The position numbers were made by a program, and so were the translations under genes. From an endosymbiont of Lamellibrachia barhami (GTDB lineage: Bacteria > Pseudomonadota > Gammaproteobacteria > Chromatiales > Chromatiaceae), in the NCBI RefSeq assembly GCF_011947365.2, contig NZ_JAAVSH020000001.1, forward strand, positions 613,119 through 677,118: DNA of 64,000 bases. Direction: 5' to 3'. The number at the start of each line of letters is the position of its first letter. Position 1 is the first letter of the stretch. Below are positions 55,913 through 64,000 of this stretch, piece after piece. The notes below the pieces were generated by a model that saw nothing but the letters and a program-made list of their open reading frames with translations, was not told where the DNA came from and searched no databases.

Positions 55913-56415
55913 AGAGGAAACCCCAGATTGATGTGGAACTCTTTTCTTAATGGCAGATTGAGAATGGGGAACCCTGTCTCAGACTCCATCCTGGCCAGTA
56001 CTGCCGCCAGGTGTGCTTCCGAGGGCGCGGTTACCACAAACCAAAGATTATGCTCATCCTCACGTTCATAATTGTGATTCACTTCGGGGTAGGCGCTGAC
56101 CTTTGCGGCAACCGCTTCGAGCCGCTCTTCTGGAACGGCCATCGCCGCCAGGGTGCTGGCACCGATCTTCTTGGGCTTGAATACCGGGCCGACTCGACTG
56201 ATGACCCCCGCATCCTGCAAGCGCTGCAGAATCTTCAAGACCAACGCCTCACTGGTGCCGATCTTCGCTGCCATATCCGCATACGGAGTCGGTGAGAGCG
56301 GCAGCCCATGTTGATATTCGTTGAGCAGTCTCTTTTCCAAGTCGTTCAACTCCACCTTACCTGGATTCAGCGTACGTGGATGGGCCTGGCTGAAAAGCGA
56401 TGCAGGGTTAGCCAT
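55903..56415 (-). CDS. nirD: Siroheme decarboxylase subunit NirD
   Basis: The ATG at 56415 gives 170 residues. The winged helix LNDLEKRLLNEYQHGLPLS, signature VNHNYEREDEHNLWFVVTAP and the end LRKEFHINLGFPLWC are those of NirD. It forms the active decarboxylase with NirL. The start overlaps the end of nirF by a few bases, indicating coupling. Confidence 0.92.
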   Translation of the reverse strand: MANPASLFSQAHPRTLNPGKVELNDLEKRLLNEYQHGLPLSPTPYADMAAKIGTSEALVLKILQRLQDAGVISRVGPVFKPKKIGASTLAAMAVPEERLEAVAAKVSAYPEVNHNYEREDEHNLWFVVTAPSEAHLAAVLARMESETGFPILNLPLRKEFHINLGFPLWC

Positions 56416-56416
56416 G

Positions 56417-57607
56417 TCACAATCCTGTCTGGTGGGCACGGGAGGTAAAAAAGATGCCGCTGGGCTTATCCACCGGCAGCCGATGGGTCAGTTCCTGGGT
56501 GCGGGTATCGTAGATCTGCACCTCGTCTTTGTCGCGAACCGAGATCCAGACAGATTCGCCACGGGGGCTGAATTCCATGTGCAGCGTACCCTTGCCGGGC
56601 TTCAGGGTATTGATGATTTCGAGGGTTTCGGTATCGATGACCTGAATGGTGTCGTTGTGGGGAAAAGCGAAGTTGACCCAGATCTGACGACCATCCGGAC
56701 GAGCCATGACAAACACCGGCTGACCATGTACCGGAATCTGCTTGATCTCTTTCCAGTTTTTACTATCGACAACCAACACCGCGTGCCGCCCCACTGCCGG
56801 CAGAAAGGCGCGGTCATCCGCCATCGCCCAGCCTTCGAGATGCGGCATCTTGTAAACCGGTAGTTTTTTCTGGCCACGGCCGTAGTCATCGAGGATCAGG
56901 CGGGTTCCCTTCTCCGGATGCCATAGATCGAGCAGCGACAGACCGTCCTGTCCGAAGAGGCCGGCAATATAGTAGCGCCCATTCGGCGTAATCAGCCCGT
57001 CATAGGGCAGGCTGCCGATATTTTCGAAGCGCTGAACAGCCGGTTTGGCCGGATCGCTCATATCGATAATCCAGCTCTCGCCGGAATCGTAGAGGCTGAC
57101 CACGAAGCGCTGATCCGGCGCGTCCACCAACCCCACTGTTTTGGATCCCTTCCTGTTGCCCTCCCGGTCAGTGATGGTAGTCGCGGGAATGTCGGCGATC
57201 AGGGAGAGGTCATCGGCAGAGAAGATCTTCACACCACCGGGTTTGTAGTTGGAGACTGCGATCAGGCTGCCATCCTGGGAGATAGCGCCGCCGATGCTGT
57301 TGCCACCCTGGATGATGCGCTTGACGATCTTGCCACAGAGGATATCCACCTTGGTGAGTCCACCGTCACGGCCGAACACATAGGCGTAACGCTCATCACG
57401 GGAGTAGACGACAGAGGCGTGGGAGAGGTCACCCAGCCCCTCGACCTGAAATAACGTGTTGTGGTGGGTGGTGTCCACAACTTTCAGGCTACCTGCCGCT
57501 CGCTCGACGATAACGCCCATATCGCCGGTGCCACGGATCAGACAATCGGATAGGGCGATACCGGGCAACAGAAACACCGTAAAAAACAGAATAGAGAGAG
57601 ATTTCAT
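56417..57607 (-). CDS. nirF: Haem d1 biosynthesis protein NirF
   Basis: The ATG at 57607 overlaps the nirC stop (ATGA). The 396 residues comprise a signal peptide (LSILFFTVFLLPGIALS) and a d1-type beta propeller without a haem c domain. YDGLITPNGRYYIAGLFG and HLEGWAMADDRAFLPAVG are typical. NirF binds a haem d1 precursor in the periplasm and acts late in the pathway, with NirN. Confidence 0.94.
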   Translation of the reverse strand: MKSLSILFFTVFLLPGIALSDCLIRGTGDMGVIVERAAGSLKVVDTTHHNTLFQVEGLGDLSHASVVYSRDERYAYVFGRDGGLTKVDILCGKIVKRIIQGGNSIGGAISQDGSLIAVSNYKPGGVKIFSADDLSLIADIPATTITDREGNRKGSKTVGLVDAPDQRFVVSLYDSGESWIIDMSDPAKPAVQRFENIGSLPYDGLITPNGRYYIAGLFGQDGLSLLDLWHPEKGTRLILDDYGRGQKKLPVYKMPHLEGWAMADDRAFLPAVGRHAVLVVDSKNWKEIKQIPVHGQPVFVMARPDGRQIWVNFAFPHNDTIQVIDTETLEIINTLKPGKGTLHMEFSPRGESVWISVRDKDEVQIYDTRTQELTHRLPVDKPSGIFFTSRAHQTGL

Positions 57608-57930
57608 CACCGCTTGACACCCTGTTTCAGTTGTTGCGCCAGCCATAGGGCTTCACTGTCGGTGAAAAATGGACGCCAGGGCGGCATCGGCGTGCCTGGG
57701 CGACCGTGCAGGATGGTGACCGCCAACTGCTCCGCTTGCCAGGGCTGCAGGCGCTTCGGTGTCAGAGCAGGACCCAGCCCCCCTTTCAACCGCATACCAT
57801 GGCAGGAGCCGCAGTCATGTTTCAACAGATAGAGCAATTCAGCCTGACGCGGGGAGACGATTTCCGCCTGCACGGCAGTAGCTGTCATAACAACAGACAT
57901 GGCCAACAGCAGGGTGAAAAAAGGTTTCAT
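57607..57930 (-). CDS. nirC: Cytochrome c NirC
   Basis: The 107 residues have a signal peptide (FFTLLLAMSVVMTATAVQA) and one haem c site, CGSCH, with a PMPPW loop supplying the axial Met. NirC acts in haem d1 maturation and can also donate electrons to NirS. An FNR/DNR-type box lies 137 bases upstream, so a second promoter may start here. Confidence 0.92.
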   Translation of the reverse strand: MKPFFTLLLAMSVVMTATAVQAEIVSPRQAELLYLLKHDCGSCHGMRLKGGLGPALTPKRLQPWQAEQLAVTILHGRPGTPMPPWRPFFTDSEALWLAQQLKQGVKR

Positions 57931-58066
57931 CAGGTTAATACTTCACTTCAAGGAGTCCTGAGCAAATCGTGAACAGCAGCTTTGCAGGCCACGATTTCTT
58001 CTTTAAAGACCCATAAATAAGACATTACTTAAATAGTAAGATATCACCTGGGTTTCGGGAGTGGCT

Positions 58067-58080
58067 TTGACTTCCGTCAA
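58067..58080 (-). promoter_or_regulatory. FNR/DNR-type box upstream of nirC
   Basis: TTGAC-TTCC-GTCAA is a perfect 5-4-5 palindrome close to the TTGAT-N4-ATCAA consensus. It lies in the 155-base gap between the cupredoxin stop and nirC. It could drive nirC-F-D-L-G-H-J-N separately from nirS. Confidence 0.65.
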
Positions 58081-58085
58081 CCTCC

Positions 58086-58445
58086 CTATTCGACGTGTAC
58101 CACACCCGTCATTTTGGGATGTGGACCACAGCGATAGGGAAAACTTCCGACCTGATCGAAGCTGCGTTCATAGGTATCATCGGGAAACAGATAATCAGGC
58201 TCTGGATCCCCCGCCTGTTCAAACCAGACACTGTGGTACTGCCGCTTCTCCCGGTTGATCCAGCGCAGCCGCTGCCCGGCCTTGATGGTGATCTCCTGGG
58301 GCTCAAATTTAAATTTGATGATGTCTATCTCAGCGACCGGCGTCTGCGACCCCCCCGCCGACAGTGACGAGGCAGATAGGGCGAAAACCAGAACCAACAG
58401 GCTCCGACGAATGTTTATCAAATTGGTCGTCTTGCTCTTCATCAC
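58086..58445 (-). CDS. Periplasmic cupredoxin (plastocyanin-like)
   Basis: The 119 residues have a signal peptide (SLLVLVFALSASSLSAGG) and a type 1 copper site: His in RQYHSVWF, and Cys, His and Met in YRCGPHPKMTGVVHV. It should be a mobile one-electron carrier in the periplasm. It overlaps the NapC-fusion stop by four bases and lies between nirS and nirC, where other denitrifiers have a cytochrome c551 (nirM). It is a likely electron donor to NirS. Confidence 0.88.
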   Translation of the reverse strand: MMKSKTTNLINIRRSLLVLVFALSASSLSAGGSQTPVAEIDIIKFKFEPQEITIKAGQRLRWINREKRQYHSVWFEQAGDPEPDYLFPDDTYERSFDQVGSFPYRCGPHPKMTGVVHVE

Positions 58446-61270
58446 TGTGCAGTGGCGTTGATCTCTGCCTTATCGTTATCAAATCCCAGTTTGTAACCCA
58501 GGGAGACGTGGTGGAATCTGGCGTTGCTGTAGTCATCATGGATGGCGAAACCAAAATTGTAGACCTTATCTTTCGCCAGCGGCAGATCACCCGGCTTGCC
58601 GGTCTCAAGTTTACGCTTCATCACCAGGGTCCAGATGCCACCCTCCAACGAAGCGGTCATCTCTGCCGCCTCGCCGCCGCTCATGGCGCGCTGCTCCAGA
58701 ATGTGGCCATCCTCGACCTCGCCCTTGCCGGATCTGTAGCGCACCAGCTCCATATACTTGTGGGCGTCCATCTCCGCCTGCAGTTCATCCGCGCTCTTCA
58801 GCTTGTTCCAGCCACCGCGCTTCTTGCCACGACGCCCCTTGACCTCAATCTTAGTACGGCTCTCCTCGATGTACTTGGTCAGACCCTGTGAAAGATCGAG
58901 CTGCTGAGCTACCAGGCTGCCGTTTGCGGTCTCGGCATCCGGGGTGTGGGGCATAGAACGGAGATCGTGATGGCAGGTACCCCAGCAGCCAGACCGGTCA
59001 GCATACTTGACCTTATCGGTGGCAAACATCAGCGCCAGCTTCATCGAGTTACCCGGATCCATCTTGCCGCCCTCCACAAAGGGTACAGGCACATGCTCGG
59101 AATCCTCCCAGCTGAAGCGAAGATAGAGGTTCTCTCCATCGTGGGTCGACTCGACGCTGACCGGGATGCTGCCACGCTTGCCGGGAATAGGGGTCTTTTC
59201 AGCCTTCTGGCCGGTGACCATCTTTTCGCCCATGGCGGCGGTCTCTTTGTCGTGACAGGCAGTGCAACGATCTCCAGCCTTGATAAAGGGAAGGGCGCCG
59301 CCATGATCCTTGCCGGTCAGCATCCACTCCATGGAGGTCTGACCCGGATAGAAGATTGTGATCTCACGGCCTGCCGCCTTTGACCAGTCAATATGGGCAT
59401 CGATAACCGCGCCGCCGGTTGCCGCTCCACCCACTTGGGATGTTGCAGCAGCCGCCGCCTCACGTTTCACCGCATTGATCTCTACATCGGGCGATTCATT
59501 ATCGAAACCGATCCGGTAACCCAAGGAGACGTGGTGAAAACGGGCATTGGTATAGTCGTCGTGGATGGCAAAACCCAGGTTGTAGACCTGATCCAGAGCC
59601 AGACTCAGATCACCGGGTTTGTCGGATTTAAGCTTGCGCTTCATGACAACGATCCAAGTATTGCCCTCCTTGCGGGCATCCACCTCGAAGCCCTGACCAC
59701 CACTCATCAGACGTTGCGCCAGGATATCTCCATCCTCGGTCTCGCCTTTGCCGGATTTGTAGCGCAGCAGATCCATGAACTTATGGGCATCCATCTCCGC
59801 TTTCAGCTCATCCCCACTCTTCAGCTTGTCCCAGCCGCCACGTTTCTTGCCGCGACGCCCTTTGACTTCGACCTTGGTACGGCTCTCTTCAATATACTTG
59901 GTCAGCCCCTGAGACAGGTCAAGTTCCTGTGCAACCGGACTGCTGTTGGCCGTGTCGGCATCGGGGCTATGCGGCATGGAGCGAGCGTCGTGATGGCAGG
60001 TACCCCAGCAGCCCGAACGGTCGGCATACTTCACCTTGTCGGTGGCAAACATGACGGCCAGTTTCATGGGATTTTCAGGATCCATCTTGCCGCCTTCGAC
60101 AAACGGCACCGGCACATGGTCTGTATCTTCCCACTCAAAGCGCAGGTAGAGATTCTCGCTATCATGGGCAGCCTGCACATTCACGGGAATGCTGCCGCGC
60201 TTGCCGGGGATAGGGGTCTTCTCGGCCTTCTGACCAGTGACCATCTTCTCGCCCATGGCAGCGGTCTCTTTGTCGTGACAGGCAGTGCAACGATCTCCAG
60301 CCTTGATAAAGGGAAGGGCGCCGCCATGATCCTTACCGGTCAACATCCACTCCATGGAGGTCTGTCCCGGATAGAAAATGGTGATATTGCGCATCGGCAC
60401 GTCGCTCCAGTCGATACCGAAATCTGCAACCGGACCTGCCGCCATCGTGGCTGCAGTCGCCTCACCCGCCAGCTGAGATTTGTAGGCAGCCAAAGCGTCG
60501 GCAACGGCTTTATCCAGACGTGCCTTTTCGGCCTTCTTGGCTGCAATCTTGATCTCGCGGGCCTTCTTCGCCGCGGCCTGCTCCGCTTCAGCCTCTGCAG
60601 CCTCTTTGGCCTCTACCCGTTTCAAACCTTCGAGAAACATCTCGGGCACTTTCCGGATAAACGAGGGCTCTGGCGCCTCCAGCGCCTCCAGTTCCTCATC
60701 GGAGAGCAGATCACGCACAGGCTTGTGAGCAATGCCCTTGTGGCAGTCGATACAGGTCTGGCCGGTTTTGAAGGCATTCAGATGTTGTTTTCTCGCCCGG
60801 GGTTTCTGGAACTCCGGGTTCATGGATTCGAAATTGTGACAGTTGCGGCACTCGCGGGAGTCGGTGCTCTTCATCGTATCCCAGACCCGCTTCGCCATGG
60901 TCAGGCGGTGCTCATCGAACTTCTCAGGGGTATCCACGGTCCCCAAAATTTTATGGTAGATCTCGTTACTGGCCTGTATCTTCCTCGCCATCTTGTGTAC
61001 CCAAGGATCGGGAACATGGCAGTCAGAACAGGCCGCCCTGACGCCGGTGCGATTGGAATAGTGAATACTTGGTTTGTACTCCTCGTAGACATTCTCCTCC
61101 ATCTCGTGGCAGCTGATGCAGAACTCGAGGGTGTTGGTCGCCTCCATTGCGGTGTTAAAGCCACCCCAAAAGATGATGCCACCGATAAAAAACAGCAGTG
61201 CGCCACCCACAGTTGTACCAAGAATGAATCGCCGTGATGCCAGGCTGGGTTTTTTGAACTGGTCTGCCAT
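58442..61270 (-). CDS. NapC/NirT tetraheme quinol dehydrogenase fused to two tandem diheme modules
   Basis: The ATG at 61270 gives 942 residues. Residues 17-35 are a membrane anchor. Four CXXCH motifs (C51, C81, C141, C173) make a NapC/NirT domain that oxidises quinol. Residues 215-270 are an Ala/Lys/Glu-rich coiled-coil linker. Then come two copies of a module of about 340 residues, near 287-627 and 628-942. Each has IDWS, FYPGQTSMEWMLTGKDHGG, a CTACH haem site (C328, C669), a GCWGTCHHD motif of CXXXCH type (C421, C762), and a beta-rich end with FHHVSLGY. The modules resemble ethylbenzene-dehydrogenase-type haem-binding domains. It lies directly between nirS and the cupredoxin gene. Confidence 0.85.
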   Translation of the reverse strand: MADQFKKPSLASRRFILGTTVGGALLFFIGGIIFWGGFNTAMEATNTLEFCISCHEMEENVYEEYKPSIHYSNRTGVRAACSDCHVPDPWVHKMARKIQASNEIYHKILGTVDTPEKFDEHRLTMAKRVWDTMKSTDSRECRNCHNFESMNPEFQKPRARKQHLNAFKTGQTCIDCHKGIAHKPVRDLLSDEELEALEAPEPSFIRKVPEMFLEGLKRVEAKEAAEAEAEQAAAKKAREIKIAAKKAEKARLDKAVADALAAYKSQLAGEATAATMAAGPVADFGIDWSDVPMRNITIFYPGQTSMEWMLTGKDHGGALPFIKAGDRCTACHDKETAAMGEKMVTGQKAEKTPIPGKRGSIPVNVQAAHDSENLYLRFEWEDTDHVPVPFVEGGKMDPENPMKLAVMFATDKVKYADRSGCWGTCHHDARSMPHSPDADTANSSPVAQELDLSQGLTKYIEESRTKVEVKGRRGKKRGGWDKLKSGDELKAEMDAHKFMDLLRYKSGKGETEDGDILAQRLMSGGQGFEVDARKEGNTWIVVMKRKLKSDKPGDLSLALDQVYNLGFAIHDDYTNARFHHVSLGYRIGFDNESPDVEINAVKREAAAAATSQVGGAATGGAVIDAHIDWSKAAGREITIFYPGQTSMEWMLTGKDHGGALPFIKAGDRCTACHDKETAAMGEKMVTGQKAEKTPIPGKRGSIPVSVESTHDGENLYLRFSWEDSEHVPVPFVEGGKMDPGNSMKLALMFATDKVKYADRSGCWGTCHHDLRSMPHTPDAETANGSLVAQQLDLSQGLTKYIEESRTKIEVKGRRGKKRGGWNKLKSADELQAEMDAHKYMELVRYRSGKGEVEDGHILEQRAMSGGEAAEMTASLEGGIWTLVMKRKLETGKPGDLPLAKDKVYNFGFAIHDDYSNARFHHVSLGYKLGFDNDKAEINATAQ

Positions 61271-61369
61271 TTGCTTACCGTTTACACGAGGAGAAAAAAG
61301 GCGAAAAAACGCGGGCATGGAGGCTATCCATGCCCGCTTTCGGTGTTACCCGAAGTTATGCAACCCTGA

Positions 61370-62998
61370 TCAGGTTACGTGGTTAACGCGGTTGTAGACG
61401 TTGAACTTACCGGTCGGTGCGTAGAGGCCCTTGATACGTGCCTTCTCTTTGAGGGTCTTGGCATCGAAGATGATGATCTGACCGTTGGGCTTCTTGCTGT
61501 CCTTGCGATTCCAGACAGAGGTCCAGACCTCAGAACCATCTGCGTTGAACTCGATATGAACGGCTGCATAGCCTTCAACCTCGGTCAGACGAATGGTCTT
61601 GACGATCTCGCGGGTCTTCTTGGAGATGACCTGAATCGACTGCTGAACCTCAGGCTCAGGGGTCTTGGTCTGGTCAGCCCAAAAGTAGTCAGACTTGGGA
61701 TGGGTGCGAATGAATACGCCGGGACCATCGGTTTCGACTTCGTAGCAGATCTTCCATGCCATATCCGGGCGGCCCTTTGGATCGTTGCCCCAGACGGTGA
61801 CCTTGCCAACACCCAGATGGGTAGTACCGCCGACAGGACCACACTTGGAATCGATCCAGTTGGCGCCAGGACCAGGATGAGGTTTCTTATCCACATCGAT
61901 CATCGCTTCCAGCTTCTGGGTCTTGGTGTCAATGACCACCATTTTATCGGAAGCGTTGGCAGCAATCTGGAAGTAGCGACCGGTAGGATCGTAGAAACCG
62001 TCGTGAAGGTACTTGGCAGAGTCTATCTTGGTCATCTTCAGGTTGTCGATGTCAGTGTAATCAACCTGCCACATCTGACCCAGCTCCTTCATGGAGACCA
62101 ACCAGGTAGGCGCCATCGGAGTGTCATATACCGCTGCGACACGAGACTCGTTGACATACTCGCCATCAATATTCACGCCACGGGCAGAGACGACTTTCAG
62201 CGGCTCCATTGTCTTGGCGTCGAGGATAACGAAGTGAGGCGGCCAGTAACCACCACCGATAACGTACTTGCCGTCACCGGAGACCGCGACGTCACGGGCA
62301 TCATAAGCGACCTGCACCTGAGCCACCTTCATCTTGTCAGGCATGGCCCAGAGGTCAACCTTGGTCATCATGCCGTCACGACCCATGATGTACCAGAATC
62401 GCCCAAGGTCTTTGGCATGCAGAGTCTGGTGATGCTCAACCGCTTTCAACACATGCACGGCGTAACCGGTGCTGATGTGGGCGAACACCTCTTTTGTGTC
62501 ACCATCGATGATTGCAATCTTGCCTACATCACGCTCGATGACCAGGAAGAAGTTCTCCCAGTTACGACCGTGCATCGGCTTGGTAGGATAGTCCTTAGGC
62601 TCTACATAAACCTTGTGACGCTCCTTCATCAATGCCAAAGACATCTCCGGTGGAATCGGTGCCTCCTGCTGAATGTACTTGGAAATCAGGCTGATCTCTC
62701 CCTTCGACAGAATATCGTCGAAGTTGTTCATACCACCCTCTGTACCATAGGTGATAATCTTTTCGAGACGATTCTGACCCAGCTTCATGGTGTTTTCGGG
62801 TTCTAGATTCTTACCTGTGGCGCCTTTACGCAGAGTGCCATGGCAGCCGGCGCAACGCTGGAAATAGATTGATTTCCCTTTTTCAAAGTCTGCTTCCGAC
62901 ATGGTCGGCGCCGCCGCAGTAGCGTTTACTGCAAAACCTGACGTAACGACACCAAGGGCAAAGCCCAAGGCTGAAAGTGTAAATGTGGTTTTCTTCAT
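61370..62998 (-). CDS. nirS: Cytochrome cd1 nitrite reductase NirS
   Basis: The 542-residue periplasmic enzyme reduces nitrite to NO. A signal peptide (residues 1-30) is followed by a cytochrome c domain with CAGCH (C49-H53). The d1 propeller contains GYAVHVLKAVEHH with the haem d1 ligand His, and KYLHDGFYDPTGRYF and GGTTHLG with the two likely catalytic His, and ends GKFNVYNRVN. The first gene of the nir operon, it has an FNR/DNR box 110 bases upstream. Confidence 0.97.
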   Translation of the reverse strand: MKKTTFTLSALGFALGVVTSGFAVNATAAAPTMSEADFEKGKSIYFQRCAGCHGTLRKGATGKNLEPENTMKLGQNRLEKIITYGTEGGMNNFDDILSKGEISLISKYIQQEAPIPPEMSLALMKERHKVYVEPKDYPTKPMHGRNWENFFLVIERDVGKIAIIDGDTKEVFAHISTGYAVHVLKAVEHHQTLHAKDLGRFWYIMGRDGMMTKVDLWAMPDKMKVAQVQVAYDARDVAVSGDGKYVIGGGYWPPHFVILDAKTMEPLKVVSARGVNIDGEYVNESRVAAVYDTPMAPTWLVSMKELGQMWQVDYTDIDNLKMTKIDSAKYLHDGFYDPTGRYFQIAANASDKMVVIDTKTQKLEAMIDVDKKPHPGPGANWIDSKCGPVGGTTHLGVGKVTVWGNDPKGRPDMAWKICYEVETDGPGVFIRTHPKSDYFWADQTKTPEPEVQQSIQVISKKTREIVKTIRLTEVEGYAAVHIEFNADGSEVWTSVWNRKDSKKPNGQIIIFDAKTLKEKARIKGLYAPTGKFNVYNRVNHVT

Positions 62999-63107
62999 TT
63001 AGTTAAGTCTCCATCAAGGCCATCGATTATGAAGATTTTGGCAAAACCCCGTACTTTCGTGGGTTTAGTCACGTGCAGACGATAACGCCGGGGAGGAATA
63101 TCACTCT

Positions 63108-63121
63108 TTGACATGAATCAA
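63108..63121 (-). promoter_or_regulatory. FNR/DNR-type box upstream of nirS
   Basis: TTGAT-TCAT-GTCAA on the minus strand is close to the FNR consensus. Its centre is 117 bases before the nirS ATG, leaving room for a leader. Confidence 0.75.
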
Positions 63122-63335
63122 ACGCGTTTTTTATTGCTGGGTGGCAATCAGATTTTCAAACGTAAAAAAAAGTGAACCACTCGCGGAAAATCCCAAGCCT
63201 ATTCCTATAAAAATCACCGCACCTCAGTATATTAGCAATGATTAATTCAACCGCAACAACTCAATCTGCCGATCTTCAATTCGCAAATTTCTGATATTTG
63301 TCAGACAATGCAAGAAACCCCAATCCCAATTCTTA

Positions 63336-63349
63336 TTGACCTGCGTCAA
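63336..63349. promoter_or_regulatory. Second FNR/DNR-type box in the nirS/hemerythrin interval
   Basis: TTGAC-CTGC-GTCAA is a palindrome of the same form. It lies about 190 bases before the plus-strand hemerythrin start and about 340 before nirS, so it may serve the hemerythrin gene or both. No gene is convincing in 63001-63541. Confidence 0.55.
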
Positions 63350-63541
63350 TAAAAACCCGTGTTTTTTTGCAAACCATTGGCCACTTGCTTTCCCCTCCCC
63401 AGGTTGAGAACAGCTTTTTCCAAAGGAGAACCTGCCAAATTTACCCGCCATCATTTCAGATGGGTTTTTGAAATATCCCAAAGTGGCCTAGAATGTAGGC
63501 TGATTTCACAAAAAACAATCGATCACGCTGGAAATTAAGGC

Positions 63542-64000
63542 ATGAAAAAATTAAAAACACTGCTGCTTGTCGCCATCATCGGTCTCCTGATTGTTGCTGC
63601 AGGACTGGGATTTCTGTTTGGATTTAACAATCCGGTTGCATGGATATTGATCGGCATGGTGATTCTGATCCCCTTCATCTATAACTGGAAGGTTCGCTCG
63701 GACCAGCTGGTGTGGAAAGATTCCTACAGCGTTGGCATCGCCCAACTGGATGATGACCACAAGAAACTGATCGAGCTTTTGAACAAATTCCAGACAGCGT
63801 ATGAGTATCACACCGGCGAAGAGTTCGAGCGCAAGGCATTGGAAGAGCTGGTGGACTACACCAAATATCACTTCGAACATGAAGAGAAGCTGCTGCAGGA
63901 GAACAACTATCCGGACTTCGCCGCCCATAAGGATCAGCATGTCGCAATGATTGCCGAAGTGGAGCGTTTCGTGGAGGACTACCAGGTACGGGGACATGAA
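63542..64000 (+). CDS. Membrane-anchored bacteriohemerythrin, 3' end outside window
   Basis: The ATG at 63542 with AAGG upstream begins two close membrane helices (LLLVAIIGLLIVAAGLGFLF and PVAWILIGMVILIPFIYNW). A hemerythrin domain follows (VWKDSYSVGIAQLDDDHKKL, YTKYHFEHEEKLL, FAAHKDQHVAM), with the expected His and Glu ligands visible. The last His/Asp pair is beyond the window edge. It stands divergent from nirS, with an anaerobic-type operator between, so an O2 or NO role is plausible. Confidence 0.9.
   Translation, partial: MKKLKTLLLVAIIGLLIVAAGLGFLFGFNNPVAWILIGMVILIPFIYNWKVRSDQLVWKDSYSVGIAQLDDDHKKLIELLNKFQTAYEYHTGEEFERKALEELVDYTKYHFEHEEKLLQENNYPDFAAHKDQHVAMIAEVERFVEDYQVRGHE

Noticed and set aside
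59393-61237. 614-codon plus-strand open frame
   Set aside because: It is antisense to the NapC-fusion gene, which has haem motifs, a repeat structure and a good start. The antisense protein has no recognisable domains.
61379-62806. 475-codon plus-strand open frame
   Set aside because: It mirrors nirS; the minus-strand protein is clearly cytochrome cd1.
63242-63481. 79-codon minus-strand frame between nirS and hemerythrin
   Set aside because: It covers a putative regulatory region with an FNR-type box and has no recognised motifs or ribosome-binding site.

Overview
This window reads as chromosome from a denitrifying gammaproteobacterium. The gene families and small operons (yggX-mutY-asmA, hemB-aroE, thiS-thiG, lemA-GIDE), a complete haem d1 (nir) cluster, norCB, an octaheme tetrathionate-reductase-type cytochrome and two bacteriohemerythrins fit a sulfur-oxidising lineage such as Sedimenticola or the tubeworm symbionts. 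That placement is an inference from gene content. No species marker such as rRNA is present.

Layout. Bases 1-5.6 kb hold a minus-strand signalling operon: an HD-GYP protein with a frameshift, a small Cys-rich protein, a hemerythrin fused to a degenerate receiver, and a hybrid histidine kinase that runs off the left edge. Bases 5.6-8.1 kb carry tRNA-Phe, yggX, mutY and the 3' part of asmA. From 8.1 to 14.1 kb a 5'-damaged TonB-dependent receptor is followed by an ABC_sub_bind protein and a BarA-like kinase. From 14.2 to 22.4 kb there is an oligopeptidase A/ketoacyl-synthase chimera, a CNP1-like protein, GIDE and LemA, gamma carbonic anhydrase, an imperfect tandem duplication of RRM protein-aroE-hemB', and a thioredoxin. 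From 22.8 to 42.6 kb there is a c-di-GMP enzyme/porin/phosphate-binding-like operon, purE-tsaC, a PAS sensor, MlaC, FetAB, TrmB, thiamine genes, an acyl-CoA synthetase, tRNA-Gly, a CBS/permease pair, and the 5' part of asmA.

Bases 43-64 kb form an anaerobic nitrogen and sulfur respiration region. NorCB reduces NO. A triheme cytochrome, an octaheme cytochrome and a cytochrome b form a second electron-transfer unit. The minus-strand order nirS, NapC-fusion, cupredoxin, nirC, F, D, L, G, H, J, N supplies cytochrome cd1 nitrite reductase, its likely electron donors and the haem d1 pathway. FNR/DNR-type 14-bp boxes sit upstream of norC, nirS and nirC, and a fourth lies between nirS and a membrane-anchored hemerythrin.

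The most unusual gene is the 942-residue protein at 58442-61270. It joins a tetraheme NapC/NirT quinol dehydrogenase to two nearly identical cytochrome modules, each with one CXXCH and one CXXXCH motif. The DNA also carries several kinds of small palindromic repeats, including a MITE-like element with terminal inverted repeats, and a likely group II intron 5' remnant after norB.

Several junctions look chimeric: the asmA halves in inverted orientation, the prlC/KS fusion, and the aroE-hemB duplication with dense indels. Two other genes are broken by one base in a homopolymer. These could be genome decay and recombination, but the pattern also fits draft-assembly error, so gene loss should not be inferred from them without read-level evidence.
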